64,000 nucleotides of DNA from Bradyrhizobium sp. B097 (GCF_038957035.1 NZ_CP152412.1:7188501-7252500); one strand, 5' to 3'; shown: positions 8,389 through 18,813, numbered from the stretch's first letter. Notes: a model not told the origin generated them from the letters alone. Made by a program: numbers and translations.

Positions 8389-9165
8389 TCATTTCGATGC
8401 CCGCCGCTTCCCGGGCTTTGAGGCAACGGTTTTTGAGGGAGCGCGTGTCGAGGAGGCACCCTTTAGCGGAAGGCTTACGGAGCACGCGAGCAGATCGAAT
8501 GGCGCCTGCACGACACCGAAGACGGTAACTTGGGGATCGGTTGTCGTAATCTTGTAGAAGCGGCGGAGCATCGGATAGCCGGTCGGAATTCCGAACACCT
8601 CCTCGACCTTGCCCGTAGCGGGAGCCGCGTCGATGATGAGATCGGTGTTCACAAGATCAATACCATGACGTTTCAGCGCCATCGTTACGAAGCGCTCGCC
8701 AAACTCCTCCACAATCTCGTCGTCCACGTCCGACGAGAGATATGTGGCGTCATACATCAAGGGTCCTCCGTCTGCAAAAATTATCTTGCGGACGCAAAGC
8801 ATTCCCCCCTTCGGCGGGTCGAAGGTCAGCATGACCGGATCTGAAATTTTCTCGCGTGTAATGGATATGAGTTGAAGCTTTGTATCCTCGGAGAGCGGCG
8901 TGGCAACATCGAGCTTCCGCAGAACACGCGTCTGCTTCTTTACATAAGTGCCTTTACCGGCGACCGAGACCAGGGCTCCCGCGGCCTGCAAATCGCGCAA
9001 CGCCCGCTTTATCGTGATCGGACTTACGCCGAACTCCTGGGTAAGCATCGCGGTGGAAGGGATAGGTGATCCCGGCTCATATGCACCGCTCCTTATGCGC
9101 TTCAGCAACTCCTCACGAATCGATTCATGCAGGGACGACGCCGTTCGCAGCAGCAGTTCATTCAC
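8389..9165 (-). CDS. GntR-family regulator with UTRA domain (HutC subfamily), copy 1
   Basis: From the GTG at 9165 the product is 258 residues. The N-terminal winged helix (SLHESIREELLKRIRSGAYE, then STAMLTQEFGVSPITIKRAL) is followed by a UTRA effector-binding domain (about 95-235). The frame is open to 9240, but homology to the second copy (13641-14393) begins at VNE, supporting the GTG start. UTRA regulators sense small molecules, often amino acids or amines, and repress catabolic or transport operons. A promoter with an overlapping operator candidate lies at 9266-9301, suggesting autoregulation. The C-terminal tail is Lys/Ser/Pro-rich. Confidence 0.92.
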   Translation of the reverse strand: MNELLLRTASSLHESIREELLKRIRSGAYEPGSPIPSTAMLTQEFGVSPITIKRALRDLQAAGALVSVAGKGTYVKKQTRVLRKLDVATPLSEDTKLQLISITREKISDPVMLTFDPPKGGMLCVRKIIFADGGPLMYDATYLSSDVDDEIVEEFGERFVTMALKRHGIDLVNTDLIIDAAPATGKVEEVFGIPTGYPMLRRFYKITTTDPQVTVFGVVQAPFDLLACSVSLPLKGASSTRAPSKTVASKPGKRRASK

Positions 9166-9265
9166 AGGCCTTCTCCATGCTTTCCGCCGGGGCCGGGGCC
9201 AAAGCGCATCCGATCCGACGCCGATCCCTGTTCTGGACAAGACCTCGATTCGCGTAGCGTTCCAT

Positions 9266-9301
9266 CCTGGTATACCTACTCTAGAATGTTCTGGGGGTCA
9301 A
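9266..9301 (-). promoter_or_regulatory. promoter of GntR copy 1 with operator copy C
   Basis: On the minus strand TTGACC (9301-9296) and TAGGTA (9278-9273) are spaced by 17 bases. The -10 lies inside the third copy of the 23-base near-repeat (9266-9288). The start of transcription would be about 100 bases before the GTG at 9165. The arrangement fits an autorepressed regulator. Confidence 0.5.
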
Positions 9302-9779
9302 CCTGGGTTCTCACGCGCAGTCAGTCATGGCTGACATCCAGGAGAACAAGGATCACGATGAGCGTTCATCACCAGGAGACCCGACGATTCAGGAGTCCCG
9401 GGCCGTCGGGCTGCGCCGTAGCGGTCACGTGCTCTGGGATGCTCACCCGCCTTACGAGGCAGGATCGGAGGTGACGGTCAACGCAACCGGAGCCCCGTGC
9501 GGGAACAGAGGCAGCATGGCACGGAAAGGGGCTTGCCAACGGGCGCGCCCCATCTTTGGCCTTCCCACAGCGCACCGACAGCTGCACGCATGGCGGCGAT
9601 TATGCCGTCGAGCGCGCAGGCCTGACGCGATCGTTCTGTTCTGGCCAGTGATACGTGACGGGCGCACGCGGGTGCAAACGAAAGCAGAGCGGGCAGGCCA
9701 GGAGAATGCGTGAGCATCCGGTGCGGACCGCCGGGCAATGTCATCGGCAGCCGTATCGATTTGCCTGTTTCGGTCGCGT
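9302..9779. other. no gene seen
   Basis: Open frames on both strands are short or Arg/Pro-rich; nothing recognisable. Confidence 0.35.
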
Positions 9780-10000
9780 CAATTCCACGGCAGTACTTCA
9801 TCGAGCTCTTGAAGTGGAGAGCAGCGATGCGCGCGCCGAGGTCTGCGAGCCAGGCTTGCGACTCCACGTCGTTCATTTCGGCTGTGACGATCAGGCCGTC
9901 CATCACCGCGGCCCGCGACCGGAGCCACAGCGCAGCAGCAGAACTTGCGACCCAAAGCGATGGAATACCCGGACCGCAGGCGGCAGCGGAGAGCCGCATT
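9780..10000 (-). pseudogene. IS66-family transposase (TnpC) C-terminal remnant
   Basis: The minus strand encodes RSRAAVMDGLIVTAEMNDV followed by ESQAWLADLGARIAAL and, in the next frame, LQELDEVLPWN. This is the diagnostic end of IS66 transposases (MYTLIVTAKxNDVDPQAWLADVLARI...LDELLPWNW). Several frameshifts and the absence of the upstream catalytic region show it is a relic. A second IS66 relic lies at 21680-22190. Confidence 0.75.
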
Positions 10001-11409
10001 GCCGGCCCCTGCAGGACAGCTTCCATCGCTATGATGCGGAATTCCCGACGGGTTCGCTCGCGCAACCCGTCGGGTCCGCCTGCAAAACCCGCAGTGCAGC
10101 AGGAGACTCGCGAACCGGCTTCCGCAGCCTGCGCGCATGCGCCGGCGGCGGATGACCTTGCGCGAGGAGAGTGCGCGACGCCTCGGCCATCCCGACGCTC
10201 GTGATGCACGGGTATGCCGCGCCCTCAAGTGTGAAGCGTTCGGTCAGCCGTCCGGGTATCCGATCCATGTGCTCATTCGAGCCGGGCAGGCGGACCGTTG
10301 CTGCCAGGCATTTCTCGATCGTCTTCGGCGACAGTCGCACTTGCTTCACCGTTGTTGACCCGTCGGGTGGCGTGCCGTCCAGAGGCGGTCAGGCGGGTCC
10401 TCCGTTTAAGGTCAGAAGATCGGAGCTCGCGATTCCTGGACGAAAGAGGCCACTCTCGATTGGTGCAATGCGTACGAAACTGGCGCGCTATCGGCACACG
10501 TGAGAACCAAGTGAGCTTTCAACGCCGCGAAGACAGATTTGAGGGCAGCTCCCGACTGGTTTTGGTGTAATGACCTCACATCAGACAATGACGCGCAAAC
10601 GAACAGCCTGGATCATTGGCGCCGAACACGAATCGGCCGAGCGATCGGTTGATTGCGGTGGATCTGTCATGCCGCAGCCCTTACGGGCATTCCTTCCCGG
10701 ACTTTGCCGCCGGTCCAAAAGACCGGTGGCCTTTTCTCCGGGCCGGTTTCAACGGCGACGACCGTCCCTGGGTCGCGACACAGGCGTGCCGGGTCGGACT
10801 GGTCCTGGTTCAATCGCAAATCGGTATCGAATGTGGAATCGCCGCAACGGCTCTTTTGCCCGGCCTTGCATGGCCGGTTTGCACCCCGGCTCAGGCGGTG
10901 GACACATCCCGATGTGTTATCCGGCGATCTCGAGGACAGTGCGACAATCCGGCAATCCGCAGTGCCCGGTTGTTCAATTTGCGCTGATCTCATCGCAACA
11001 AGGATGCGAGTTCTTTGCAGAGCGCCGAAAGCGGCCTAATATTACAGTTATGGCTGCTCAAGAGCCGGGGGTCCTGTTTGATATCCTTGCGAGTGTGACG
11101 TCACAAAACGGTTTCCTGGCCGCGAGCGAATATCGATCCGGTCTCAACGGACCGTGGCTCTCAATCCTGTTCCCCGCTGCCTGGCGGCTCACGGGCGCGT
11201 GCTCATCGAAACCTGTCGTGCGCAGAAGAAGAAATTACGAAGTTACGAGAAATGTCTCTCACGACATTGAGCACCATCAAGAGCTTCATGAGCGCCGGGA
11301 CGACAAGGGCAACACCGACAGGGGAGTTGCCTGCCTGCGAGCGACGAGGTGCAGGCCGTCACCGGTCTGCCCCCGGATACATGGTATCTGAATCGCAGCA
11401 GGAGCCGAG
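10001..11409. other. 1.4 kb without a convincing gene
   Basis: An open frame of 273 codons exists at 10570-11391 (plus), but its translation is rich in Arg/Ser/Cys/Pro and lacks recognisable domains. Overlapping frames are equally long, as expected by chance in GC-rich DNA. The stretch is probably more decayed sequence behind the IS66 relic. Confidence 0.35.
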
Positions 11410-13092
11410 ATGACCGATCCCTGCAAGCCTGTATCCGGCACTGACGGCATTACGGCCCCGCTGCGCAATCGGACGTTCCGCCGCATCTGGCTCGCGAGCC
11501 TGCTCACCAATCTCGGCATTCTGGTCCAGGGCGTCGGGGCCGCCTGGGCGATGACGCAGATGACGTCCTCCGCCGATCAGGTTGCACTGGTGCAGACGGC
11601 AATCATGCTGCCGGTCATGTTGATCTCCATGCCGGCCGGTGCCATTGCAGACATGCATGACCGCCGCGTCGTAGGACTGGTTGCGCTCTCGATTGAGCTT
11701 TGCGGCGCGACCCTGCTGGCGCTGCTCGAATGGCAGGGTCTTACTACGCCGAATGTCCTGCTCGCACTTTGCTTTGCCGTGGGCAGCGGCATGGCTCTTA
11801 TGGGGCCGGCGTGGCAAGCCTCGGTCAGTGAACAGGTGCCTCCGGAAACGCTGCCTGCGGCCGTCGCGCTGAACGGCATCAGCTACAATATCGCGCGCAG
11901 TGTGGGCCCGGCCATCGGGGGCATTTTGGTCGCGGCGGCCGGCGCAGTCGCCGCATTTGCCCTCAACGCCGTTCTCTACCTTCCACTCATGCTCGCTCTG
12001 TTCGCGTGGAAGCGCAACGCCGTCCCCTCTCGTCTGCCGCCGGAAAAGCTCAATCGTGCGGTCATTTCCGGCATACGTTACATCGTCAATTCGCCATCCA
12101 TCAGAATCGTTCTGAGCCGCGCCCTGGTGACCGGCCTGCTCGGCGGCGCGCTCATTGCCCTGCTGCCGCTGGTCGTGCGCGATCTCCTGCACGGCAGCGC
12201 CCGGACTTATGGCATCATGCTCAGTTCCTTTGGTCTCGGCGCGGTGATCGGCGCTCTCAATATCACCAGGGTGCGCAAGCGCATGAGTGGCGAGGCCGCG
12301 ATCCGGGCCTGCTCCCTTTCCATGGGCGCGGCGATTGTCGCAGTGGCGTTAAGCCGCGAGCCGCTTTTGACAGCGGCAGCGTTGATGTTGGCCGGGGCCG
12401 TGTGGATGATGGCGTGGGTCATTTTCAGCATTGGCGTGCAGCTGTCGTCGCCGCGCTGGGTGGCGGGACGCTCGCTTGCTGCCTATCAGGCGGCCAGCTC
12501 CGGCGGGATTGCCCTGGGCAGCTGGGGTTGGGGCCGCCTGACCGACGCCGCCGGCATCGAGGCAACACTGCTGGTCTCCGCGGCCTTGATGCTCGCCTCC
12601 CCTCTTCTCGGGCTCTGGCTGCCCATGCCTCGTATCAGCGCGCAGCGCGAAGAGGCCGAGATGATCGAGGATCCGAAGATACGACTCGCCCTCACCGGAC
12701 GCAGCGGGCCGCTCGTGGTCGAGATCGAGTATAGAATTCCGCAGCACAGCGCACGCGCCTTCCACAGCCTGATGCAGGAGGTCCAGCTGTTTCGACAGCG
12801 CAATGGCGCCTACGGCTGGTCAATTGCCCGCGACATTGCCGATCCTGAACTCTGGACCGAGCGTTATCATTGTCCGACATGGTATGATTATTTGCGGCTG
12901 CGCAACCGTTCAACCCGGACAGAGCGTGCGCTGGATCGGCAGGCCATGGCCTTTCACATCGGCCCTCAGCCCGTGCGCGTTCGACGCATGCTCGAGAGGC
13001 CGTTCGGGTCGGTGCGCTGGAAGGAAGAGAGCCCGGATCAAGCTGCAAACCACGCCCTGCCCCGGCAGTTCCCGGGGCCTTACGAGAAGTGA
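11410..13092 (+). CDS. MFS exporter (MFS_3 / EntS-like) with C-terminal soluble extension
   Basis: The 560-residue protein has about twelve hydrophobic segments between residues 25 and 405. The start (GITAPLRNRTFRRIWLASLL) and the motif A-like loop ADMHDRRVV are typical of the EntS/MFS_3 group, proton-driven exporters of siderophores or other small molecules. Residues about 420-560 form a soluble tail (GPLVVEIEYRIPQHSARAF, YHCPTWYDYLRLRNRST) seen in a subset of MFS_3 proteins. In this locus it is the obvious exporter for whatever the surrounding enzymes make. ATG at 11410 is preceded by CAGGAGCCGAG, a usable ribosome site. Confidence 0.9.
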   Translation: MTDPCKPVSGTDGITAPLRNRTFRRIWLASLLTNLGILVQGVGAAWAMTQMTSSADQVALVQTAIMLPVMLISMPAGAIADMHDRRVVGLVALSIELCGATLLALLEWQGLTTPNVLLALCFAVGSGMALMGPAWQASVSEQVPPETLPAAVALNGISYNIARSVGPAIGGILVAAAGAVAAFALNAVLYLPLMLALFAWKRNAVPSRLPPEKLNRAVISGIRYIVNSPSIRIVLSRALVTGLLGGALIALLPLVVRDLLHGSARTYGIMLSSFGLGAVIGALNITRVRKRMSGEAAIRACSLSMGAAIVAVALSREPLLTAAALMLAGAVWMMAWVIFSIGVQLSSPRWVAGRSLAAYQAASSGGIALGSWGWGRLTDAAGIEATLLVSAALMLASPLLGLWLPMPRISAQREEAEMIEDPKIRLALTGRSGPLVVEIEYRIPQHSARAFHSLMQEVQLFRQRNGAYGWSIARDIADPELWTERYHCPTWYDYLRLRNRSTRTERALDRQAMAFHIGPQPVRVRRMLERPFGSVRWKEESPDQAANHALPRQFPGPYEK

Positions 13093-13640
13093 CGACGGCC
13101 ATTTCATTCACTTTATATCCTTTTCAGGCGGGTACCGATCCGCTGACCGAAGCTCCGGTGAGGAAGTGTCCTCCAGGGCTGCCCGAGGTCAACGCCATCC
13201 TGCTGGGCTTTCCGGCCACCAGGACCGGCATCTCGCTGCGAAAACTGTAAAGCCACATCGCGCACAGCCCATAAAAGGCGGCTAATCCCGCGAAGCCGTA
13301 ACCGGTCATCGACTTGAGAATGAGCCTGCGATGCCGGCGCGAGAGCCCGGCGAACGCCTGATCGACCGCCTCGCCTGATCGGCACACCATGGTCTCCGGC
13401 CGGGCGAACCCGGCGGCCCGCAACGTTTCGCGGCAAACCGACCTGTTGGTGGTGCGCTCATGCGCACGTTCACTTGGGGCCCTGAATTCAAAGCGGCGAA
13501 CGAGTCCGGCGATCGCTGGCTGTGCTTTCTCCTTGAAGCTGAATACTCCTGCAAGGAGCTCGCGCCGGGGACAGGTACCAACCCGGTTGAGGCAGGCGCT
13601 CACATCCTCGAAGTCGAGTGGATCATCGGCGAAATCCGGA
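13093..13640. other. possible remnant of a membrane protein; no firm gene
   Basis: A minus-strand frame (13124-13603) ends with a plausible hydrophobic helix (residues around GYGFAGLAAFYGLCAMWLY) but has no recognisable family. A plus-strand frame at 13460 is equally open. I cannot decide between them. Confidence 0.3.
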
Positions 13641-14393
13641 TCAGGCGAGGCTTCGGCGAGATGCCCGTCGTGAGAGTCGCCGCCTCCTTTTTGACGGAAT
13701 ACTTACAGAGCAGGCGAGTTGGTCGAACGGGGCCTGGACAACACCGAACAGGGTGATCTCCGTGTCGCTTGTCGCACACTTGTAGGAACGGCGCAGGACG
13801 GGATAGCCGATTGGTATTCCAAATACTTCGCCGACCTTTCCCGTTGCGGGAGCTGCGTCGATTATGATGTCGGTATTGAGGACATCGATACTGTGACGCT
13901 TGAGCGCCGTCGTTACAAAATGCTCCCCGAACTCCTCGATTATCCCATCTTCTACATTCGACGAAAGATACGTGGCATCGTACATGACGGGCACATCATG
14001 AGCGAAGACAACCTTTCGGACACACAGCATCGCCTCCCTGGGCGGCTCGAACAAGTGCATGGCGGGATCCGATATTCTTTCCCGCGTGATGGACAACAGC
14101 TGAACGTTCGTCGTGCCAATAGCCGGCGACACGGCATCGAGCCTGCGCAGAACAGGTGCCTGCTTCTTCACATATTTGCCTTTACCTGTGAACGAGACCA
14201 AAACTCCCGTCGTCTGAAGATCCCTCAAGGCACGTGTGACGGTTATCTGACTGACGCCAAATTCCACAGTGAGCACTCCCGTGGACGGGATAGGAGCCCC
14301 CGGCGGATAGATACCGCTCTCAATACGCCTGAGCAGTTCCGCACGAACAGACTCATGCAGGGACAATGACGTTCCGGGTCGCCGTTCATTCAC
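13641..14393 (-). CDS. GntR-family regulator with UTRA domain, copy 2
   Basis: The 250-residue product is a clear paralogue of the regulator at 8389-9165: the same VNE start, SLHESVRAELLRRIESGIYP, the HTH STGVLTVEFGVSQITVTRAL, and near-identical UTRA segments such as MYDATYLSSNVEDGIIEEFG and IIDAAPATGKVGEVFGIP. GTG at 14393 is preferred by comparison with copy 1, although the frame is open to 14447. It is transcribed away from the methyltransferase and kinase genes. The recognition helices are close but not identical (SQITVTRAL versus SPITIKRAL), so the operators may differ. Confidence 0.92.
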   Translation of the reverse strand: MNERRPGTSLSLHESVRAELLRRIESGIYPPGAPIPSTGVLTVEFGVSQITVTRALRDLQTTGVLVSFTGKGKYVKKQAPVLRRLDAVSPAIGTTNVQLLSITRERISDPAMHLFEPPREAMLCVRKVVFAHDVPVMYDATYLSSNVEDGIIEEFGEHFVTTALKRHSIDVLNTDIIIDAAPATGKVGEVFGIPIGYPVLRRSYKCATSDTEITLFGVVQAPFDQLACSVSIPSKRRRRLSRRASRRSLA

Positions 14394-15734
14394 AGGGATG
14401 CTCCGTTGTACGGAGCAGAAGCTGGCGGCGACCGACGGTGATTTCAAGAGCGGACCACGCAGTCAGTTTGTCGCAATAATCAGTCGTCGCATTCGCGCGT
14501 TAGCTGGATGAAATCGCAGGGCCGAACAGACTCTCGCGCGCGGGTCGGGTACCGCATGAGCGTGATTTCATCCTGGGTCGGTCCAGGCGAGCGTCGGCAA
14601 ACCGGGCTCATAGCACGCCACGGAGACTCCCGACAGTGCCCCGCCCCCTGACCGAGACGGGTCAGGCACCGACATGATCGAACATCGTGGTGTCAAGAGA
14701 CTCGGCGCGAATTGCACCTGATGCGCGATCGCCACACGAAGCCAACTGCTCGCGGCGATGACGGCCGTGAAAATTGCGTCAGGTTTGCTGCCACCGGACA
14801 AATGGCATGACCGGCGATGGGTGTCAGGCGCGCCGGCAGCAAACCAACGCACGTTCGGGAGAAAGCCTTCCGGGAGAGCGAAGCCGCGGCGATGCCTCTT
14901 GCGGAAGCCGGGCGATGGCTCGCGCCATCCCGCCGCCGCCAGCACCTACGTTGACGGAGCGGATCGCGGGCAACGCACGCCATACCGAATGCTGGCACAT
15001 TCTGTCGCGTTTGTCGGGTCCGCGACACGAGCTCTTTTGTTCGATCACGCATGTTGTCTCGCAGACCAAATAGCTGAAACGCAATCACAAACGTCCCTTT
15101 GCCGCCGTCAACCAGGCTGGCACGAATTTTGATCTCTATTCCTGCGACGCGACGGGTGACTGCCAACCGGCATCACTTCGCGCGTGATCGCGATGAATGG
15201 AACGAAGAAGGGAAGCTCTGCATGTCAGGTCTGCGTCAGATCGGATTCGACGGAAAGGATGGCGCCGGCAAGTCATCGATCAAAACGGGCGCGCAGCTGT
15301 TATGCTAGGCGTTTACGACAATCCACCGGAAGTTTCCCTGGTTTCGGAAAGGCGATGCGGAGCGGTTCACCCACTACGGCCCGCAAGCTGTCATCCGCTC
15401 TGTCCATCAGGGTCGCCCGAGACGCGGTAGCGCGCAGATCTCACGAAAGCAGTGAGTGGCGGAGGCGAGATGGCTCGAGTGATGAAAGGATCGCGCGAGC
15501 ACGTTCGTGTACGGCACATTCCCGGCATGCCTGACCATTCTGTCGAGCTGATCTATCCGGATTCCGGATTTCTTTCCCACGACATCGCGATCCGTCGGGA
15601 TGTCTGAAGGATTCCCGATCAACTCCGGAATGTGGCGGACACACGGGATCTCTACAAAACTTCTTCACGGTAACCCGCGCAAGCATTTGTGCGGAATCGC
15701 CATTCTAACCAATCGTCACGTGACGGAGCAGAAG
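14394..15734. other. 1.3 kb with a palindrome and no convincing gene
   Basis: Directly upstream of GntR copy 2 is the inverted repeat GCTCCGT-TGT-ACGGAGC (14400-14416), a possible operator. The rest has short open frames only. A plus-strand frame of about 45 codons ending near 15607 may be a gene fragment, but I cannot place it. Confidence 0.35.
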
Positions 15735-16514
15735 ATGCAGGTTGCCAGGAGCCGGTCCTTTGGAAGCTTTTCCGAAGTAGCAGAGTTTTATCCGGGGCGT
15801 CCCCCCTACTCACGGCGACTGCTTCAGTCGCTTATTGACCAGGTAAAGAGCGTAACCGAAAGCCCCGTCTTCGGTGATATCGGAGCAGGTACGGGCGCGA
15901 TCGCGTATTCCCTGGCTGACATGGGGCTCTCCGGCTATGCGGTCGAACCTGATCGTCAGATGATGGAGGTAGGGCAGCGGCTCAACCCGACTGGAGCGGT
16001 ATCCTGGATCAATGCGTCGGGAGAATGCACTGGCCTGGCCGACGGTTCGCTGGACTGGATTTGCTACAGCACATCGTTCCATTTGACGGACACGAGCGAA
16101 GCACTTCGCGAGAGCATGCGGATCCTGCGGCCTGGGGGATCCTTCACAATCACGATCCTGCAGTCGGATCTTGAGACTGACCCCTTTCACCTCGAAATCG
16201 AAAATCGGATACGCGACATGGCGCCTGCCCTGCGACGGGCGCGTACTCTGGGTCTCGGCCCCACAGGAACTTACGAGCCGCTCCTCAATCAATATCCCGG
16301 CTTCGGGAACTGCATTTATCTTGCCACCACCGAAGCCATCTCGATGAGCGAAGAGCAGTATGTCAACTTTTGGGCTTGCTCACATGACATCCCGAGTCAG
16401 GTTGCGCCCGAGGTCTGGGACTCCATACTGCAAATGATCGCGGACACGTACAGAAGCAGGCAACCGGCCGGCCTGCGATTTCGTTCCAGGGCGTGGCATG
16501 CCCAACGCGAGTGA
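15735..16514 (+). CDS. class I SAM-dependent methyltransferase
   Basis: The 259-residue protein has the class I Rossmann motifs in order: motif I VFGDIGAGTGAIAYSLAD (about 48-65), the acidic end of beta-2 in GYAVEPDRQMM, motif II LDWICYSTSFHL and motif III SMRILRPGGSFTITIL. Its opening (FGSFSEVAEFYPGRPPYSRR) is typical of UbiE/Methyltransf_11 proteins acting on small molecules. The frame is open to 15600, but ATG at 15735 with GGAGCAG just upstream gives the normal start. It is followed at about 200 bases by the GHMP kinase in the same direction, so both may belong to one pathway. The methyl acceptor is unknown. Confidence 0.88.
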   Translation: MQVARSRSFGSFSEVAEFYPGRPPYSRRLLQSLIDQVKSVTESPVFGDIGAGTGAIAYSLADMGLSGYAVEPDRQMMEVGQRLNPTGAVSWINASGECTGLADGSLDWICYSTSFHLTDTSEALRESMRILRPGGSFTITILQSDLETDPFHLEIENRIRDMAPALRRARTLGLGPTGTYEPLLNQYPGFGNCIYLATTEAISMSEEQYVNFWACSHDIPSQVAPEVWDSILQMIADTYRSRQPAGLRFRSRAWHAQRE

Positions 16515-16713
16515 GATGGTTTCCATACATCACAACAGACGGCGCCAGACCGCGGTGATGGGCTTGCCGGGGAGATGACGCCGGGCGCTGTGGCTGAAGG
16601 TCAGCAGGGTCCGGTGTTCTGTATTCCGCCCCGGCTGACAGGACCAACTGGCGCGCTCGGCGGATCAGTCCGTACATACAGGTCGACAACAATCCAGCAA
16701 AAAGGACTCTCGC

Positions 16714-17715
16714 ATGCTTGAACGCCGGGCGGCAGTTGGAGTGGGTTGTTTACCGCCATTCGATCCAATGGTTCGGGAGAGTCCCTGCCGGCTTATTCCC
16801 CCCCAAGGCAGTCAGCTTCGGGCGGGGCAAGTTGCCCGCGACCGGGCGGTCGGCTACGGAATGGGGCACCACGGCGAAATCCTGCAGGGAGCGTTCCGTG
16901 ATGGAGAGGGGCAGATGCGTCGAGGGCTTGTAACCCTCCCCTTTCCTGTCTTCAATTCCGTGGCCTGGGCCGTGCCGACGGAAGGGCGCTCCATCGAGAT
17001 TGACCCGCCCGAGAAAACAAAAGCGCTACGGGCCGTAGCCTTGTTATTGAACCGGATCGGGGAGCGTTCGTCTGGACTATCGGTGCGGATCCGGAGCAAC
17101 ATCCCGATCGGTTACGGTTTGGGCTCGTCAACAGCTGACATTGTCGCGGCTCTCACGTCGGCAGCCAGCGCGCTCGGTGCCAGCCTCTGTCCGGCGGACC
17201 TCCTGAAACTGGCCGTCAGCGCGGAGCAGGCAAGCGACGGGACGATGTTTACCTCACGCGCGGTTCTTGCTGCGCATCGGGAAGGCGTCCTTCTCGAGGA
17301 GTTCGCACGTCCCCTCCCGCCCATGGGGCTCATCAGCATCAACAGCAGTCCGGACAATCCGCTGTTGACGCTAGACTTTCCACCCGCTCCGTATGAGACG
17401 ACGGATGTTGATCATTTTGACGACCTGCGGAGAACATTGAGACAGGCTGTCGCCGAGGGAGATCAGGCGCTGCTTGCCAAAGTCGCAACAGAAAGCGCGC
17501 TGATCAATCAACGATATCTTCCACAACCGGGCCTCCCGGATATCCTGGACATCGCGCGCGCGAACGGCGCATTGGGGATCCAGGTTGCGCATAGCGGGCG
17601 AATGCTTGGTTTAATCCTGCCCGCCAATCTCGACCGGTTCGATCGTCCGGTTTCAACGATCATGGGCGGGCTTCAGGAGCTCGGTGCCGTGCCAATGTTC
17701 ATCTCCCGCCTGTAG
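16714..17715 (+). CDS. GHMP-family small-molecule kinase (PduX-like)
   Basis: The product is up to 333 residues. GMGHHGEILQGAF (about 50-62) matches the N-terminal motif of L-threonine-kinase-type GHMP proteins (GTCGELxQG), and PIGYGLGSSTADI (about 130-142) is the ATP-binding motif 2 (PxGxGLGSS). The C-terminal GIQVAHSGRMLGLIL supplies motif 3. PduX-type enzymes make O-phospho-L-threonine; relatives phosphorylate homoserine. A nearby SbnA/cysteine-synthase-like enzyme (19530-20540) could use an O-phospho-amino acid as substrate, so a two-step route to a non-protein amino acid is a reasonable inference. The start is uncertain: ATG 16714 or 16768. Confidence 0.82.
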   Translation: MLERRAAVGVGCLPPFDPMVRESPCRLIPPQGSQLRAGQVARDRAVGYGMGHHGEILQGAFRDGEGQMRRGLVTLPFPVFNSVAWAVPTEGRSIEIDPPEKTKALRAVALLLNRIGERSSGLSVRIRSNIPIGYGLGSSTADIVAALTSAASALGASLCPADLLKLAVSAEQASDGTMFTSRAVLAAHREGVLLEEFARPLPPMGLISINSSPDNPLLTLDFPPAPYETTDVDHFDDLRRTLRQAVAEGDQALLAKVATESALINQRYLPQPGLPDILDIARANGALGIQVAHSGRMLGLILPANLDRFDRPVSTIMGGLQELGAVPMFISRL

Positions 17716-18813
17716 TGAGACCAGCAATGCGGATGATGATTGCCGCGCACAGCGGTTTTGTTTGCTCTTGTTGTCGCAGAGAGTCGGTCAGAGCCCCGGT
17801 TTTCAGTGCCGCATGCTGCTCCCGCCCGCAGCGCTTTCGTCGGTCTCAGTGCGGCAGCGGATACGTTCGGCGGTCTCATGCCCGGCAAGGACAGCGAGGA
17901 AGCGAATCGCCGGCCACCCATCCTCGTCGGCTGCGCTTATTGGCGAGCGCGAGCAGATCAACGACGGTCCGGCGGGCCTTCCTGTCTGGCAAAGCGTTCG
18001 CACAGGAAATCGAGGACAGGCCGGTACGCTTCGCGCGAGAACAGCTGGTTTTACGAGGCCAGGTTAAGGAGCGCCATCGGCTTGCCCGCAAGAAATGGAT
18101 CACGCGCGCCGGCAATTGACCGACCTGGCGAGCTTACCGTTGAGGCGTGGCCCCCGGCGCCGCCGGGTGAGAGATGTGTGCTGCCCGCGAACACTCGGGT
18201 GATCGTCTTGTTACCGGCGCCCACGCACCAGATTGCCGATCAAGTGCGAGCGCAAGGTGTGGAACACCTTGCGCAAGGTGAAGCACGGGACGGTGTCATG
18301 TGGTCGATGACCTCTTCTTGTCCGGGATACGCCGGCCCCGGCCGATCCCAAGGCGCGCCGCGCTCGCTGGCGGTCCGCCCGGCGTTACTGGCGTCGCGGC
18401 GTCAGACGATCCCGTCGATGAAATCGCGATGCGCATTGGCGGGCGCCCGTGCTTCAGTCATGCCGGGCCCTCATCCGGTCTCGCGAGTGGCACGTCGATT
18501 GCTGTGATGAGACAAGATCACCGCAAAAGCGCTGGATCGTTCCCAAAACTGACCGATGGTGCCTCCCGATCGATCTTGATGGATGCGCTGTCGAAGTTTG
18601 TTCTCATTGGCATCGAGACGCACGATCAGTCCCGCTTGCCGCGAGGCTTACCGGGCCGAAGGATGTTGATGCAGCCTTCAAGCACATCGGTCGAACCAGT
18701 CGCACCGGTCATGCAGACCTGCCGTTTGAGGCGATCCCCGGCCAAGCCCTCCGCGCCGGCAAAAGCGACCGTTCAGCGGTTCCGGAAAGCCGCTTCATGG
18801 AAGGATCAAGAAT
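17716..18813. other. 1.1 kb of probable decayed sequence
   Basis: On the minus strand near 18020-18110 one frame reads KPMALLNLASYNQLFSREAY and RPVLDFLCERFARQEG, which is protein-like but interrupted, so a gene relic is likely. A strong hairpin sits at 18250-18280. No intact gene was identified. Confidence 0.35.
18250..18280. repeat. strong inverted repeat with overlapping palindrome
   Basis: GCGCAAGGTGT and ACACCTTGCGC (11-base perfect arms, 3-base loop, 18250-18274) overlap a second perfect palindrome, CACCTTGCGCAAGGTG (18265-18280). One half-site therefore occurs three times in alternating orientation. No T-run follows. It could be an operator or a switching hairpin. Confidence 0.55.

Noticed and set aside
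10570..11391. 273-codon plus-strand frame
   Set aside because: Translation is Arg/Ser/Pro/Cys-rich and unrecognisable, with several equally long overlapping frames; I see no support for a real gene.
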